NCBI RefSeq assembly: GCF_027579695.1
Contig: NC_083581.1
Span: forward strand, 60,710,200 to 60,774,199
DNA from: Neoarius graeffei
Taxonomy: Eukaryota; Chordata; Actinopteri; Siluriformes; Ariidae
DNA length: 64,000 nt
Direction: 5' to 3'
A program made the translations under genes and the position numbers. Below the pieces are notes generated by a model that had not been told where the DNA came from, did no database searches, and saw only the letters and a list, made by a program, of their open reading frames with translations. Shown piece after piece: positions 49,401-50,852 of the stretch. The first letter of the stretch is position 1. Each line of letters begins with the position of its first letter.

Positions 49401-50852
49401 TGGAAGTCTGTTATTCGAATTCAGTAGCTTTCAGCCCACTGAACAAAAATAATTGGGTGTCAGGGAAAATTCTTTTTATGACCTACACTTGAAAAATCTG
49501 AAAGGCAGTCTAGCTTTAAGGAAAACCATTACTACATAAACCTTGATCTTAGCGGCTGTGCTGGTGACAGTGTGACACCCAGATGGCTGATCACGTCCAT
49601 ATTTTTGGGGGGAGGAGATGCCCAGTAATTGAATTGTACTCAAGTGAGATTAGAAAAGTTATAGAGGATATATGCTTTCATGGTTGTACCTTTACCTTGG
49701 TAAAGTACTTCAACTAGTGGGAAAAAATAATAAATGCGTATTAAAATACTACTGGAAGCTCGTAAAAAAAAAAGGTAATAAGGAAAAGGTGAATGCGACA
49801 GAAACTTCCAATCAACTGAACTTGTGAAGAAAATGTCGAAATGTGGGAGTCCGGATGTGCTGTGTAAAGCTTTGTGATTCTTGATGTATGTAAAATGATA
49901 ACTTAGGCTGTAGTGTTGGTAAAAATAGAAGATTAAGTTAAGCCCCCTCCTTTCTCCCTCCCTTCCTACTTTTTTCCTTGGTCTTTTTTCTCTACCTTAC
50001 CTGTGTTTCTCTTGAAATGGATGAAAACCTGAATAAATATGAAGTTGAGAGAGAAAAAAAAACACAATGCAATGACACCATAGCTGTTTGTTCTCTTAAA
50101 GGTAAGAGTGTGTGTGTCACCAGCCTGCTCATCTGCCAGGGTCTCCTGTGGGTGGGCACGGCCCAGGGCATCATTATCACACTGCCAGTGCCTAAGCTGG
50201 AGGGCATCCCGAAAATAACAGGTGAGTAGCCATGAGCTCAGCCTGGTGTTAACAAACCTGAATATAATTTACGTAAATTTGATGTTCCCCATCTTCTCCA
50301 GGCAAAGCGATGACCTCCCTCAATGCTCACAGCGGTCCTGTGGACATCCTGGTGGCCACGTCCAATACTTTATCCCCGGATCTGTTGAAGCGAAACTCTC
50401 TGACTGATGGGGCTGATTCAGGGAGTGGAGGAGAGGACTTGAGCCACTCGTCTCAGGAATCACTACAACAGCAGCAGATAGAAGGCTTGTCTCAGAAGGA
50501 AGCCAAACCTAAAGGGGTGCTGCTTCAGTACCACCTTCGCTCCACCTCCCAGCTCCCTGGCAAGCTTCTGACCGCTCAGCCTGAAGAGGTATCCAATTCC
50601 TCCCAGGAGTCTCTGGAACACACTACAGAGGACGGTTCGATCTATGAGCTGAGCGATGACCCTGAGGTTTGGGTCAGGGGACCAGGACCATCTACAAAGG
50701 ATGGAACACGGAGAGAAAGGGTCATGTCATTCGCCGTTATATCAGGAGGAAGAGGATTCCGCAGACTCAATGCGGCTGGCTCCTCCTCTTCTACTTCCTC
50801 TGGAGCCAATGAGACAGCACTTATGGTCTGGCAGCTCCCACTGACGGTCTGA
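792..50852 (+). CDS. arhgef10l: arhgef10l, Rho guanine nucleotide exchange factor 10-like (22 exons, 5' partial)
   Basis: ARHGEF10L is a Dbl-family exchange factor that loads GTP on RhoA-type GTPases in the cytoplasm. The 22 exons listed below join with consistent phases into 1,109 codons plus TGA. Domain order is an acidic linker (about residues 1-153 of the visible part), DH (about 154-345), a PH-like region (about 350-560), then a WD40-like propeller and tail (about 610-1109). Diagnostic stretches are [16 protein letters not shown] in the DH, LPQGYLW and [10 protein letters not shown] at the propeller start, and LLQYHLRST plus EDGSIYE near the C-terminus. The last two match my memory of ARHGEF10L rather than ARHGEF10. 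Mammalian proteins are about 1,280 residues, so the N-terminus and promoter lie left of the window. All splice sites are GT-AG except one GC donor. Which teleost paralogue this is (la or lb) cannot be told. Confidence 0.95.
1302..2913 (+). mobile_element. Full-length Tc1 transposon with intact transposase
   Basis: The element starts CAGTGGTGCTTGAAAATTTG and ends with the inverse, with terminal inverted repeats of about 210 bases (1302-1512 and 2700-2913). A TA lies on each side (1300-1301 and 2914-2915). It sits in arhgef10l intron 1, same strand. A second copy lies at 60914-62522 on the minus strand. Confidence 0.95.
1669..2691 (+). CDS. Tc1-like transposase, intact, 340 aa
   Basis: The start is ATG 1669 ([10 protein letters not shown]), the family's usual start and length; the reading frame is open further upstream but not conserved there. 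An N-terminal paired-like HTH covers residues 1-50, a GRPT motif about 58-62, and a second HTH about 65-115. The catalytic triad is D153 (WTDETK), D244 (QQDNNPKH) and E279 ([11 protein letters not shown]). The D244-E279 spacing of 34 residues gives DD34E. No frameshift or internal stop is seen. It would catalyse cut-and-paste transposition at TA sites. Some substitutions, such as IVFWACF where Tc1 proteins usually have IMVWACF, may lower activity. Confidence 0.93.
   Translation: MARTKKISEDLRKNVVDAHQAGKGYKTISKEFGLHQSTVRQIVYKWRKFKTIVTLLRSGRPTKITPRARRVIVGEVTKDPRVTSKQLKASLTLANVNVHESTIRRTLNNNGVHGKVARRKPLLSKKNIAACLQFAKDHVDKPESYWKNVLWTDETKVELFGLNEKCYVWRKENTAFQHKNLLPSVKHGGGSIVFWACFAASGPGRLAIIDGTMNSELYQRILKGNVRTSVHELNLKRRWVTQQDNNPKHTSHSTKEWLKKNKVNVLEWPSQSPDLNPMEMLWKDLKRAVHVRKPTNIPELKLFCTEEWAKIPPSWCAGLINSYRKRLVAVIAAQGGHTRY
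2916..3637. other. Intron 1 remainder, no gene seen
   Basis: Low-complexity T-rich intronic sequence with a short TCTG-rich run near 3556-3576. No repeat family or conserved reading frame was recognised. Confidence 0.5.
3638..3751 (+). CDS. arhgef10l: arhgef10l window exon 2
   Basis: This exon has 38 codons, phase 0 in and out, with donor AAG|gtatac. It encodes [19 protein letters not shown] and ends QIKQAYDTK, a basic helical stretch before the DH domain. The acceptor (ctgaccttag) has a poor pyrimidine tract, so the exact 5' edge is less sure than the rest. Confidence 0.8.
4104..4212 (+). CDS. arhgef10l: arhgef10l window exon 3
   Basis: The exon has acceptor ctctcacag and donor acag|gtttga, entering in phase 0 and leaving in phase 1. 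It encodes [20 protein letters not shown] followed by MRKVSFL, a conserved family block just upstream of the DH domain. Confidence 0.9.
4403..4506 (+). CDS. arhgef10l: arhgef10l window exon 4
   Basis: The exon runs phase 1 to phase 0 and encodes [15 protein letters not shown] and LSPMPEGL, the proline-rich spacer before the DH domain. The acceptor is caatgcag with a weak pyrimidine tract. The donor is cag|gttggg and runs straight into a (GT)n tract. It has no long ORF of its own and was found by filling the phase gap between exons 3 and 5. Confidence 0.85.
4507..4540 (+). repeat. (GT)n tract at the exon 4 donor
   Basis: The donor gttggg runs directly into about 13 GT units. The tract resumes at 5163-5184 on the other side of the inserted MITE, so both are halves of one microsatellite. 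Confidence 0.9.
4541..5160. mobile_element. TA-flanked MITE inserted in a (GT)n tract
   Basis: The ends are GGGTGCATCAGTTGCCC and its inverse GGGCAACTGATGCACCC, with TA at 4539-4540 and 5161-5162. The inner sequences (caccattaaacttttgaat on the right and its relative on the left) extend the inverted similarity, so the arms are long. It has no coding capacity. It fills most of intron 4 (755 bases). Confidence 0.8.
5262..5339 (+). CDS. arhgef10l: arhgef10l window exon 5 (start of DH domain)
   Basis: This 26-codon exon is phase 0 on both sides, with a long T-rich acceptor and donor caa|gtaggt. It encodes [19 protein letters not shown], the first conserved helix (CR1) of the DH domain, where the conserved Glu contacts switch I of the Rho GTPase. 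Confidence 0.93.
5472..5651 (+). CDS. arhgef10l: arhgef10l window exon 6 (DH domain)
   Basis: This 60-codon exon is phase 0 on both sides, with acceptor tcccag and donor tcc|gtaagt. It encodes [19 protein letters not shown] and ends IGDLFVAS, the CR2 region of the DH helical bundle. Confidence 0.95.
5652..6440. other. Intron 6, no gene or repeat recognised
   Basis: AT-rich intronic sequence with a short G run at 5923-5930 and an A run near 6164. No known element or conserved ORF was seen. Confidence 0.5.
6441..6557 (+). CDS. arhgef10l: arhgef10l window exon 7 (DH domain)
   Basis: This 39-codon exon is phase 0 on both sides, with acceptor tccttttcag and donor aaa|gtaagt. It encodes [16 protein letters not shown] and ends KPAFLEFLK. 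Confidence 0.95.
6732..6824 (+). CDS. arhgef10l: arhgef10l window exon 8 (DH CR3 helix)
   Basis: This 31-codon exon is phase 0 on both sides. It encodes [17 protein letters not shown], the CR3 helix that forms most of the Rho-binding surface in DH domains. The donor is cag|gtcagc and the acceptor tcttag. Confidence 0.95.
6855..7020. repeat. Tc1-type terminal relic
   Basis: The sequence around atgaagtttggacacgcctt resembles the end of a common fish Tc1 family (AAAGTTTGGACACACCTTCT type) but lacks a partner end. It is a low-confidence remnant. Confidence 0.35.
7366..7893. mobile_element. Tc1-type MITE, 528 bp
   Basis: The ends are CACTACCGTTCAAAAGTTTG and the inverse CAAACTTTTGAACGGTAGTG, with TA at 7364-7365 and 7894-7895. 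The subterminal GGGGTCAC blocks are also inverted. It has no transposase, so it is a non-autonomous member of a family widespread in fish. Confidence 0.9.
7896..8273 (+). pseudogene. LINE ORF 3' remnant (RNase H/zinc-knuckle-like end)
   Basis: The frame ending at TGA 8271-8273 reads [35 protein letters not shown] and [15 protein letters not shown] CxCGxPxxTxxHxxxxCP motif close to the end of the protein is typical of the C-terminus of non-LTR retrotransposon polyproteins. The 5' portion is missing. The Tc1-type MITE at 7366-7893 abuts its left side. Confidence 0.65.
8680..8812. mobile_element. Short hairpin MITE, 133 bp
   Basis: GGGCCGGGTTTCCCAAAAGC at the left is mirrored by gcttttgggagactcaggcc at the right. 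The pair would fold into an imperfect hairpin. Just before it, a 23-base block (tatgaccacaaatgaggacc...) is tandemly duplicated at 8614-8664. Confidence 0.6.
8950..9480 (-). repeat. Dispersed repeat, copy 1, with first-exon remnant
   Basis: About 440 bases (9040-9480) are shared in the same orientation with 49083-49516. It holds the minus-strand exon below, with a promoter-like region to its right. No terminal repeats were identified. Confidence 0.75.
8980..9182 (-). pseudogene. Transposon-like first exon, one in-frame stop
   Basis: On the minus strand from ATG 9182 the frame reads [10 protein letters not shown], a TGA, then [38 protein letters not shown] and ASYLLDR, ending in a strong donor (ACAG|gtaagt). 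The INIG...RW..LK motif resembles N-terminal modules I associate with fish repeat-encoded proteins; that is recognition from memory, not proof. The second copy has no stop at this place but diverges after INISGQRA. Confidence 0.5.
9517..9666. repeat. Near-perfect palindrome, 73-bp arms
   Basis: Bases 9517-9589 pair with 9594-9666 around a 4-base loop. The only non-Watson-Crick pair is T9541-G9642. The arm contains CCGTGACCTCGGCCTTG and AATACTGACCGAGGCC. It sits at the 3' side of the minus-strand exon at 9680-9844. Confidence 0.97.
9667..10060 (-). mobile_element. Element arm with promoter-like region and first exon
   Basis: Together with the palindrome this looks like a non-autonomous element of about 540 bp. 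On the minus strand it reads: a segment with ctgattggct (an inverted CCAAT box), an unspliced leader, the exon at 9680-9844, then the palindrome. The outer boundary near 10045 is not certain. Confidence 0.5.
9680..9844 (-). pseudogene. Small minus-strand ORF, possible recombinase/transposase first exon
   Basis: ATG 9844 opens [20 protein letters not shown], then [14 protein letters not shown], followed by CAG|gtttgt, a weak donor. Unspliced it runs to 54 codons. The DEDEIK block recalls TEDEIK in the three-copy element of introns 9-12, but similarity is short. Function is unknown. Confidence 0.4.
10421..10798 (+). mobile_element. V-SINE, full length, GAGATGA tail
   Basis: Plus-strand copy: a tRNA-like head with A-box-like GTGGTTAGCGC and B box GGTTCGAGCCC, then the V-SINE core (GTTTGCATGTTCTCCCC ... 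CCAAAGACATGCAGGTT), and a tail ending in GATGAGATGAGATGA. The core is what defines the V-SINE superfamily (DANA, Mermaid, HE1). The many reading frames inside are not genes. Confidence 0.92.
11271..11334 (+). repeat. (TG)n microsatellite replacing the exon 9 polypyrimidine tract
   Basis: Thirty-two uninterrupted TG/GT units end two bases before the acceptor AG at 11335-11336. No other pyrimidine tract lies within 60 bases of the exon. Confidence 0.95.
11337..11507 (+). CDS. arhgef10l: arhgef10l window exon 9 (end of DH domain)
   Basis: This 57-codon exon is phase 0 on both sides, with donor aag|gtcatg. It encodes [18 protein letters not shown], the last DH helix leading into the PH-like region. 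The acceptor AG follows directly on an uninterrupted (TG)n run of about 63 bases that stands in place of a normal pyrimidine tract. Confidence 0.95.
11508..12487. other. Intron 9, left part, no gene seen
   Basis: AT-rich intronic sequence with several T and A runs (for example 11631-11640 and 12153-12166). No known repeat or exon was recognised. Confidence 0.5.
12589..12700 (+). pseudogene. First exon of a DUF3504/KIAA1958-like recombinase, copy 1
   Basis: ATG 12589 opens [20 protein letters not shown], continuing [17 protein letters not shown], and ends in ATG|gtaaga, phase 1. The [12 protein letters not shown]...KKATK...VF pattern matches the N-termini of fish proteins with the DUF3504 domain, derived from Crypton tyrosine recombinases, as I remember them. 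No downstream recombinase domain is present. Confidence 0.6.
13084..13471 (+). mobile_element. V-SINE, full length, ATGG tail, nested
   Basis: Head at 13085 (GGCGGCACGGTGGTGTAG), a complete core and a tail of five ATGG units. It is inserted in the three-copy element just before its right inverted repeat; tttctcaaaat at 13074-13084 recurs as tttctcaaaat at 13471-13481, the target duplication. Confidence 0.92.
13617..14071. other. Intron 9, right part
   Basis: AT-rich sequence with no recognised repeat. It ends in the NAGNAG acceptor of exon 10. Confidence 0.5.
14072..14217 (+). CDS. arhgef10l: arhgef10l window exon 10 (PH-like domain)
   Basis: The exon runs phase 0 to phase 2, with donor caa|gtaagt. 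It encodes [14 protein letters not shown] and [14 protein letters not shown], the first strands of the atypical PH domain. The acceptor is a NAGNAG tandem (cacag|cag|ctg), so one Gln may be optional; I took the first AG. Confidence 0.93.
14743..14915 (+). CDS. arhgef10l: arhgef10l window exon 11 (PH-like domain)
   Basis: The exon runs phase 2 to phase 1. It encodes [18 protein letters not shown], then QVVEVGQ and a Ser/Asn-rich linker ending SSANSQ. The acceptor is caataag and the donor aag|gtcagg. The coding frame is phase-matched to both neighbours. Confidence 0.92.
14966..15900 (-). mobile_element. L2-like LINE 3' region, older copy
   Basis: Minus-strand orientation. Blocks such as ggggccatcctcagcagtagc, atggatcaggcaggtcc, gagccagaaggtaatac and gacataaagcagcct recur in the copy at 19154-20400. 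The RT coding tail is decayed (15660-15850). It is more diverged and carries a T run at 15113-15136. Confidence 0.75.
15904..16033. repeat. Dispersed repeat (pair with 37155-37330)
   Basis: The block ctgccctcttctgcatatatgag with ttggttaatgacactgtgat matches ctaccctcttctgcatacataag and cacttggttagcattgctgt near 37155. It lies directly upstream of the V-SINE at 16063, and may be an extension of that element's tail. Confidence 0.55.
16063..16384 (-). mobile_element. V-SINE with a DANA-like tail
   Basis: Minus strand. The tail contains gccacagcggatc and acactggatgcccttcctga, as in zebrafish DANA, unlike the GAGATGA or ATGG-tailed copies. Its CCACTGGGGTTGCACAAGCC block is shared with the copy at 36178. 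The core lacks part of the middle. Confidence 0.85.
16385..17211. other. Intron 11 stretch, no gene seen
   Basis: AT-rich with a T run at 17072-17089. No known element or exon was recognised. Confidence 0.5.
17212..17736 (+). mobile_element. DUF3504/Crypton-like non-autonomous element, copy 2 (uninterrupted)
   Basis: This is the cleanest of three copies, about 525 bp. Order: left TTCTATCCACATTCACTGG, a CCAAT-like inverted box (ctgattggct), the first exon, a short spacer, CAGTGAATGTGGATAGAATAA, then the hairpin ending GGAATAACTGTTAATT. A ggctatcagctcat block occurs near both ends. Confidence 0.85.
17314..17425 (+). pseudogene. DUF3504-like first exon, copy 2, intact with strong donor
   Basis: The ATG at 17314 has AAA at -4 to -2 and G at +4. 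It opens [20 protein letters not shown], then [17 protein letters not shown], and ends GATG|gtaaga in phase 1. There is no internal stop. It lies in arhgef10l intron 11, same strand, and the next host exon (12) also begins in phase 1. Confidence 0.65.
17737..18205. other. Intron 11 stretch, no gene seen
   Basis: AT-rich. A 17-base block (ttggggaagtggttgtt / ttggggaagtggttccc) is tandemly repeated at 18048-18080. Otherwise nothing was recognised. Confidence 0.45.
18353..18860. repeat. Inverted-end cassette of three tandem units of about 140 bp
   Basis: The ends are ATGCCTCCGCC (18359) and GGCGGAGGCAT (18851). In between, a unit with ccgaaaaccttgtgaacacaat, ggaatttcaccaaactttca and aaggtctaaggtcaaggtca repeats about three times, the last one shortened. 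No ORF is preserved across units. Confidence 0.8.
19154..20400 (-). mobile_element. L2-like LINE 3' end with RT C-terminus
   Basis: On the minus strand an open frame (20398 to 20048) reads [20 protein letters not shown], then [20 protein letters not shown] and [14 protein letters not shown], the C-terminal signature of L2/Rex-type non-LTR reverse transcriptases. The 3' UTR runs down to 19154, ending with the CAAATAAACTTGACTTGAC tail. It is 5' truncated, as usual for LINE insertions. Confidence 0.85.
20636..21103. other. Intron 11, 3' part
   Basis: No repeat was recognised. It ends with the T-rich acceptor of exon 12. Confidence 0.45.
21104..21219 (+). CDS. arhgef10l: arhgef10l window exon 12 (PH-like domain)
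   Basis: The exon runs phase 1 to phase 0, with acceptor (T)8 tag and donor cag|gtataa. It encodes [17 protein letters not shown] and [13 protein letters not shown]. It follows the 6.2-kb intron 11, which contains a transposon first exon in compatible phase. Confidence 0.94.
21506..21874 (-). mobile_element. V-SINE with 13-bp target duplication
   Basis: Minus strand, complete. The target duplication gcaaacaggcaat is at 21493-21505 and 21875-21887. It is nested in another short repeat, itself nested in element copy 3. Confidence 0.95.
21973..22062. repeat. (AT)n and (GT)n microsatellite
   Basis: A run of about 40 bases of AT, then ATGT interruptions, then (GT)n to 22062. Confidence 0.9.
22350..22680. 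repeat. Dispersed cassette with CTGTCCGTC and GGAATTTCACAAAACTT
   Basis: It begins ctgaaagacccgaaggggga and carries gtccgtctgtccgtccgtcc and ggaggaatttcacaaaactt. These phrases recall the 18353 cassette, so the two are probably distant relatives. There is no ORF. Confidence 0.55.
22875..22903 (+). repeat. (GT)n tract before exon 13
   Basis: About 14 GT units end eight bases before the acceptor AG (tacgtgcag). Confidence 0.9.
22912..23039 (+). CDS. arhgef10l: arhgef10l window exon 13 (PH-like domain, C-terminal helix)
   Basis: The exon runs phase 0 to phase 2, with donor aa|gtgagt. It encodes [11 protein letters not shown] and [15 protein letters not shown], the C-terminal helix of the PH-like fold and the segment after it. 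The acceptor (tacgtgcag) follows a (GT)n run of about 28 bases. Confidence 0.94.
23545..23645 (+). CDS. arhgef10l: arhgef10l window exon 14
   Basis: The exon runs phase 2 to phase 1, with acceptor tttttgcag and donor caaa|gtaagt. It encodes [19 protein letters not shown] and [12 protein letters not shown], at the junction between the PH-like region and the propeller. Confidence 0.92.
23762..23883 (+). CDS. arhgef10l: arhgef10l window exon 15
   Basis: The exon runs phase 1 to phase 0, with acceptor gtatag and donor aag|gtgaga. It encodes ENLPGW and then [15 protein letters not shown], the conserved start of the C-terminal domain. Only 116 bases separate it from exon 14. Confidence 0.92.
23989..24490 (+). 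repeat. Tc1-family fragment (5' part)
   Basis: It starts cactcactttattaggaaca and contains ggcatggctgttggtcccag and gtatttcagaaactgctgat, as in the 18206 and 59480 elements. The other end is missing and no transposase remains. Confidence 0.75.
24741..25113 (-). mobile_element. V-SINE with 12-bp target duplication
   Basis: Minus strand, full length. The duplication ccaaaaggatca is at 24729-24740 and 25114-25125. Confidence 0.95.
25146..25445 (+). mobile_element. V-SINE variant, 5' truncated, AATAAA tail
   Basis: It begins within the core (tgcatgttctcccc) and changes at 25229 to a different 3' part with gtgcccttgagcgaggc, ggtatgtgtgtgctcattgc and gatgaataaagttgggc, ending in TTTC repeats. This is a second SINE subfamily sharing the V core. 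Confidence 0.85.
25446..26066. other. Intron 15 stretch, no gene seen
   Basis: No repeat or conserved frame was recognised here. Confidence 0.45.
26079..26468 (+). mobile_element. V-SINE, ATGG tail
   Basis: Plus strand. The target duplication atattgtgatca is at 26067-26078 and atattgcgatca (one change) at 26469-26480. The tail has about nine ATGG units. Confidence 0.92.
26826..27178 (+). mobile_element. V-SINE, ATGG tail, core deletion
   Basis: Plus strand. It lacks the CCGGGTGCTCCGGTTTCC part of the core. Flanking tggattt at 26818-26824 and 27184-27190 looks like the target duplication. Confidence 0.88.
27319..27696 (-). mobile_element. V-SINE with 18-bp target duplication
   Basis: Minus strand. 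The duplication tggagtgttatccaactt is at 27301-27318 and 27697-27714, the longest seen here. The tail is a divergent type. Confidence 0.93.
28604..28626 (+). repeat. Poly-C run
   Basis: About 23 Cs, followed by an A run. The minus strand could form a G-quadruplex. Confidence 0.9.
28834..28931 (-). pseudogene. hAT-type first exon with donor
   Basis: ATG 28931 on the minus strand opens [20 protein letters not shown], then [12 protein letters not shown], with donor AAG|gtagga in phase 2. Basic N-termini of the SGxQKRK kind are, in my memory, the first residues of TTF/ZMYM1-like hAT transposases. That agrees with the hAT ends. The rest of the gene is deleted. Confidence 0.6.
29419..30840. other. 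Intron 15 stretch, no gene seen
   Basis: About 1.4 kb with a G run at 30112-30120 and an A run near 30204. No element or exon was recognised. Confidence 0.45.
30840..31690. repeat. Tandem-unit cassette, units of about 160 bp, split by a V-SINE
   Basis: Units share aaaatcacttc, gattttgattctttctggca, gaaggtaggt and gcatataacttctaccca, then aatgagc. About two and a half units precede the V-SINE and one follows. No ORF. Confidence 0.7.
31193..31550 (-). mobile_element. V-SINE with 12-bp target duplication
   Basis: Minus strand. The duplication gccttaatgagc is at 31181-31192 and 31551-31562. Confidence 0.94.
31691..33127. other. Intron 15, 3' part, no gene seen
   Basis: AT-rich with A/T runs and a short (CA)n at 31867-31880. 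No element was recognised. It ends in the exon 16 acceptor. Confidence 0.45.
33128..33214 (+). CDS. arhgef10l: arhgef10l window exon 16 (propeller domain)
   Basis: This 29-codon exon is phase 0 on both sides, with acceptor tccacag and donor tgg|gtgagc. It encodes [19 protein letters not shown], the first propeller strand. It is isolated by 9.2 kb of repeat-rich intron upstream. Confidence 0.92.
33709..35256 (+). mobile_element. Solo-LTR-like insertion, 1,548 bp
   Basis: It begins TGTAGGTACA and ends TGCACCTACA, so it starts TG and ends CA. The flanks are gcag (33705-33708) and gcaa (35257-35260), an imperfect 4-bp duplication. AATAAA at 35027 lies near the right end, as in an LTR R region. 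A (CT)n tract lies at 34462-34491. There are no retroviral genes. A DNA transposon with short inverted ends is the alternative. Confidence 0.5.
36178..36440 (+). mobile_element. V-SINE with DANA-like variant tail
   Basis: Plus strand, complete head, a shortened core and a tail with ccagccactggggtttgcac, shared with the 16063 copy. It is inserted in the decayed Tc1. Confidence 0.85.
37155..37330. repeat. Dispersed repeat (pair with 15904-16033)
   Basis: The block ctaccctcttctgcatacat and the following 150 bases match the 15904 region loosely. Origin is unknown. Confidence 0.5.
37731..37942 (+). CDS. arhgef10l: arhgef10l window exon 17 (propeller domain)
   Basis: The exon runs phase 0 to phase 2, with acceptor tgcacag and donor aa|gtgagt. 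It encodes [19 protein letters not shown], an acidic loop ([12 protein letters not shown]) and TICVGLQDG. Confidence 0.95.
38062..38219 (+). CDS. arhgef10l: arhgef10l window exon 18 (propeller domain)
   Basis: The exon runs phase 2 to phase 1, with donor gcg|gtaaga (the last exon base is g). It encodes [17 protein letters not shown] and [13 protein letters not shown], a typical propeller blade pair. The acceptor is tttaattacag, just after a short (TG)n run. Confidence 0.94.
38220..38760. other. Intron 18, left part, no gene seen
   Basis: AT-rich sequence, no element recognised. Confidence 0.45.
38780..39990 (-). mobile_element. Mariner/DUF4817-like relic carrying a nested foldback
   Basis: The minus-strand ORF 39891-39649 reads [37 protein letters not shown], then [16 protein letters not shown]. 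As I recall, the first part is the N-terminal HTH of DUF4817-containing IS630/mariner transposases and the last part their C-terminus, so the catalytic middle is deleted. The foldback element interrupts it right after the C-terminal block. Element ends were not found. Confidence 0.6.
38947..39660. mobile_element. Foldback element, 714 bp, tandem-unit arms
   Basis: The ends ggactccctaaagtgaatga and tcattcactttagggagtcc are inverted, and the whole element folds on itself. Each arm is built of units of about 85-95 bp with ggaatgacat, gatatcac and acaaatggaatgacag. cacgtca at 38940-38946 and 39661-39667 is the likely target duplication. The centre (39291-39306) reads agggttagggttaggt. Confidence 0.88.
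39993..40530 (+). mobile_element. Tc1-family element, 3' truncated
   Basis: It starts caaccctaaatcagaaaaaa after TA at 39991-39992, then carries aaaagttgggacaggggcag and a decayed stretch of N-terminal transposase sequence. No right end or full ORF is left. Confidence 0.7.
41030..42056 (+). pseudogene. Tc1-like transposase, one frameshift
   Basis: From ATG 41030 ([20 protein letters not shown]) the frame is open through the HTH, WTDETK and [12 protein letters not shown] to a stop at 41735-41737. It continues in another frame from about 41713 through [13 protein letters not shown] and [11 protein letters not shown]. The D-to-E spacing is 34. The break falls where cagccaaa should be duplicated, suggesting a small deletion. 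The end (STKY) is interrupted at its stop by the nested element. Confidence 0.88.
42057..43661 (-). mobile_element. Nested Tc1-family element, 1,605 bp
   Basis: The ends are CAACTCCGATTCCAAAAAAG and the inverse CTTTTTTGGAATCGGGGTTG, with TA at 42055-42056 and 43662-43663. The inverted ends continue through GGGACAAAGTACA for about 60 bases. Confidence 0.93.
42260..43299 (-). pseudogene. Tc1-like transposase with nonsense and frame changes
   Basis: ATG 43299 opens [20 protein letters not shown]. The frame has an N-terminal [14 protein letters not shown] and [11 protein letters not shown], then TAG at 42646-42648. Beyond it [11 protein letters not shown] and, in another frame, [12 protein letters not shown] and VPRRLQTVV are still readable. 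Multiple lesions; inactive. Confidence 0.85.
44112..44254 (+). CDS. arhgef10l: arhgef10l window exon 19 (propeller domain)
   Basis: The exon runs phase 1 to phase 0, with acceptor tctcacag and donor cag|gtaaat. It encodes [15 protein letters not shown] and [14 protein letters not shown], a blade with the VWASC strand typical of this family. Confidence 0.93.
44255..45290. other. Intron 19, left part, no gene seen
   Basis: No repeat or conserved frame was recognised. Confidence 0.4.
46084..46224 (+). pseudogene. Internally deleted hAT transposase, 46 codons
   Basis: The frame reads [20 protein letters not shown], then [20 protein letters not shown] and KQLRHM, stop. MGKCKF...WL...DWL is the usual start of a hAT transposase with an N-terminal zinc finger, as I remember it. 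The cysteines that should follow are absent. Probably the start was joined to a short later segment by internal deletion. Confidence 0.65.
46227..46295. repeat. (GT)n/(GC)n tract, tandem GCCTGGTGCGTTGTGTG
   Basis: A 17-base phrase, gcctggtgcgttgtgtg, occurs twice, each flanked by alternating purine-pyrimidine runs that could adopt Z-DNA. Confidence 0.7.
47832..48003 (+). CDS. arhgef10l: arhgef10l window exon 20 (propeller domain, GC donor)
   Basis: The exon runs phase 0 to phase 1. It encodes [19 protein letters not shown] and [16 protein letters not shown]. The donor is CCAG|gcaagt, a GC donor in otherwise perfect consensus. The phase-1 junction with exon 21 gives an expected Pro-Gly, which supports this donor over any GT nearby. 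Confidence 0.94.
48225..48525 (-). repeat. Diverged V-core SINE with (CA)n
   Basis: The block catgtttttgggaggtggga ggaaactgg and gggaccctgaagct resemble an older minus-strand SINE. A (CA)n tract is at 48341-48370. The head is eroded. Confidence 0.6.
49083..49516 (-). repeat. Dispersed repeat, copy 2 (pair with 9040-9480)
   Basis: About 85-90 percent similar to copy 1 by eye, same orientation. ATG 49219 on the minus strand opens [20 protein letters not shown] and continues [19 protein letters not shown], where it diverges from copy 1. It has no in-frame stop in the shared part. Confidence 0.75.
50102..50221 (+). CDS. arhgef10l: arhgef10l window exon 21 (propeller domain)
   Basis: This 120-base exon is phase 1 on both sides, with donor g|gtgagt. 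It encodes [19 protein letters not shown] and LEGIPKITG. The exon starts with GTAAGAG directly after the acceptor AG, so its 5' edge itself looks like a donor. Confidence 0.95.
50302..50852 (+). CDS. arhgef10l: arhgef10l terminal exon 22 and stop
   Basis: The exon enters in phase 1 after acceptor ttctccag and ends at TGA 50850-50852. It encodes the last blade, a Ser/Gln-rich insert (with LQQQQIE), [45 protein letters not shown], and a C-terminus [18 protein letters not shown] and EDGSIYE are the features I associate with ARHGEF10L. Confidence 0.96.

Noticed and set aside
792..50852. ARHGEF10 rather than ARHGEF10L
   Set aside because: The C-terminal blocks ([22 protein letters not shown]) fit my memory of ARHGEF10L better than ARHGEF10. 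A tree with both paralogues would decide.
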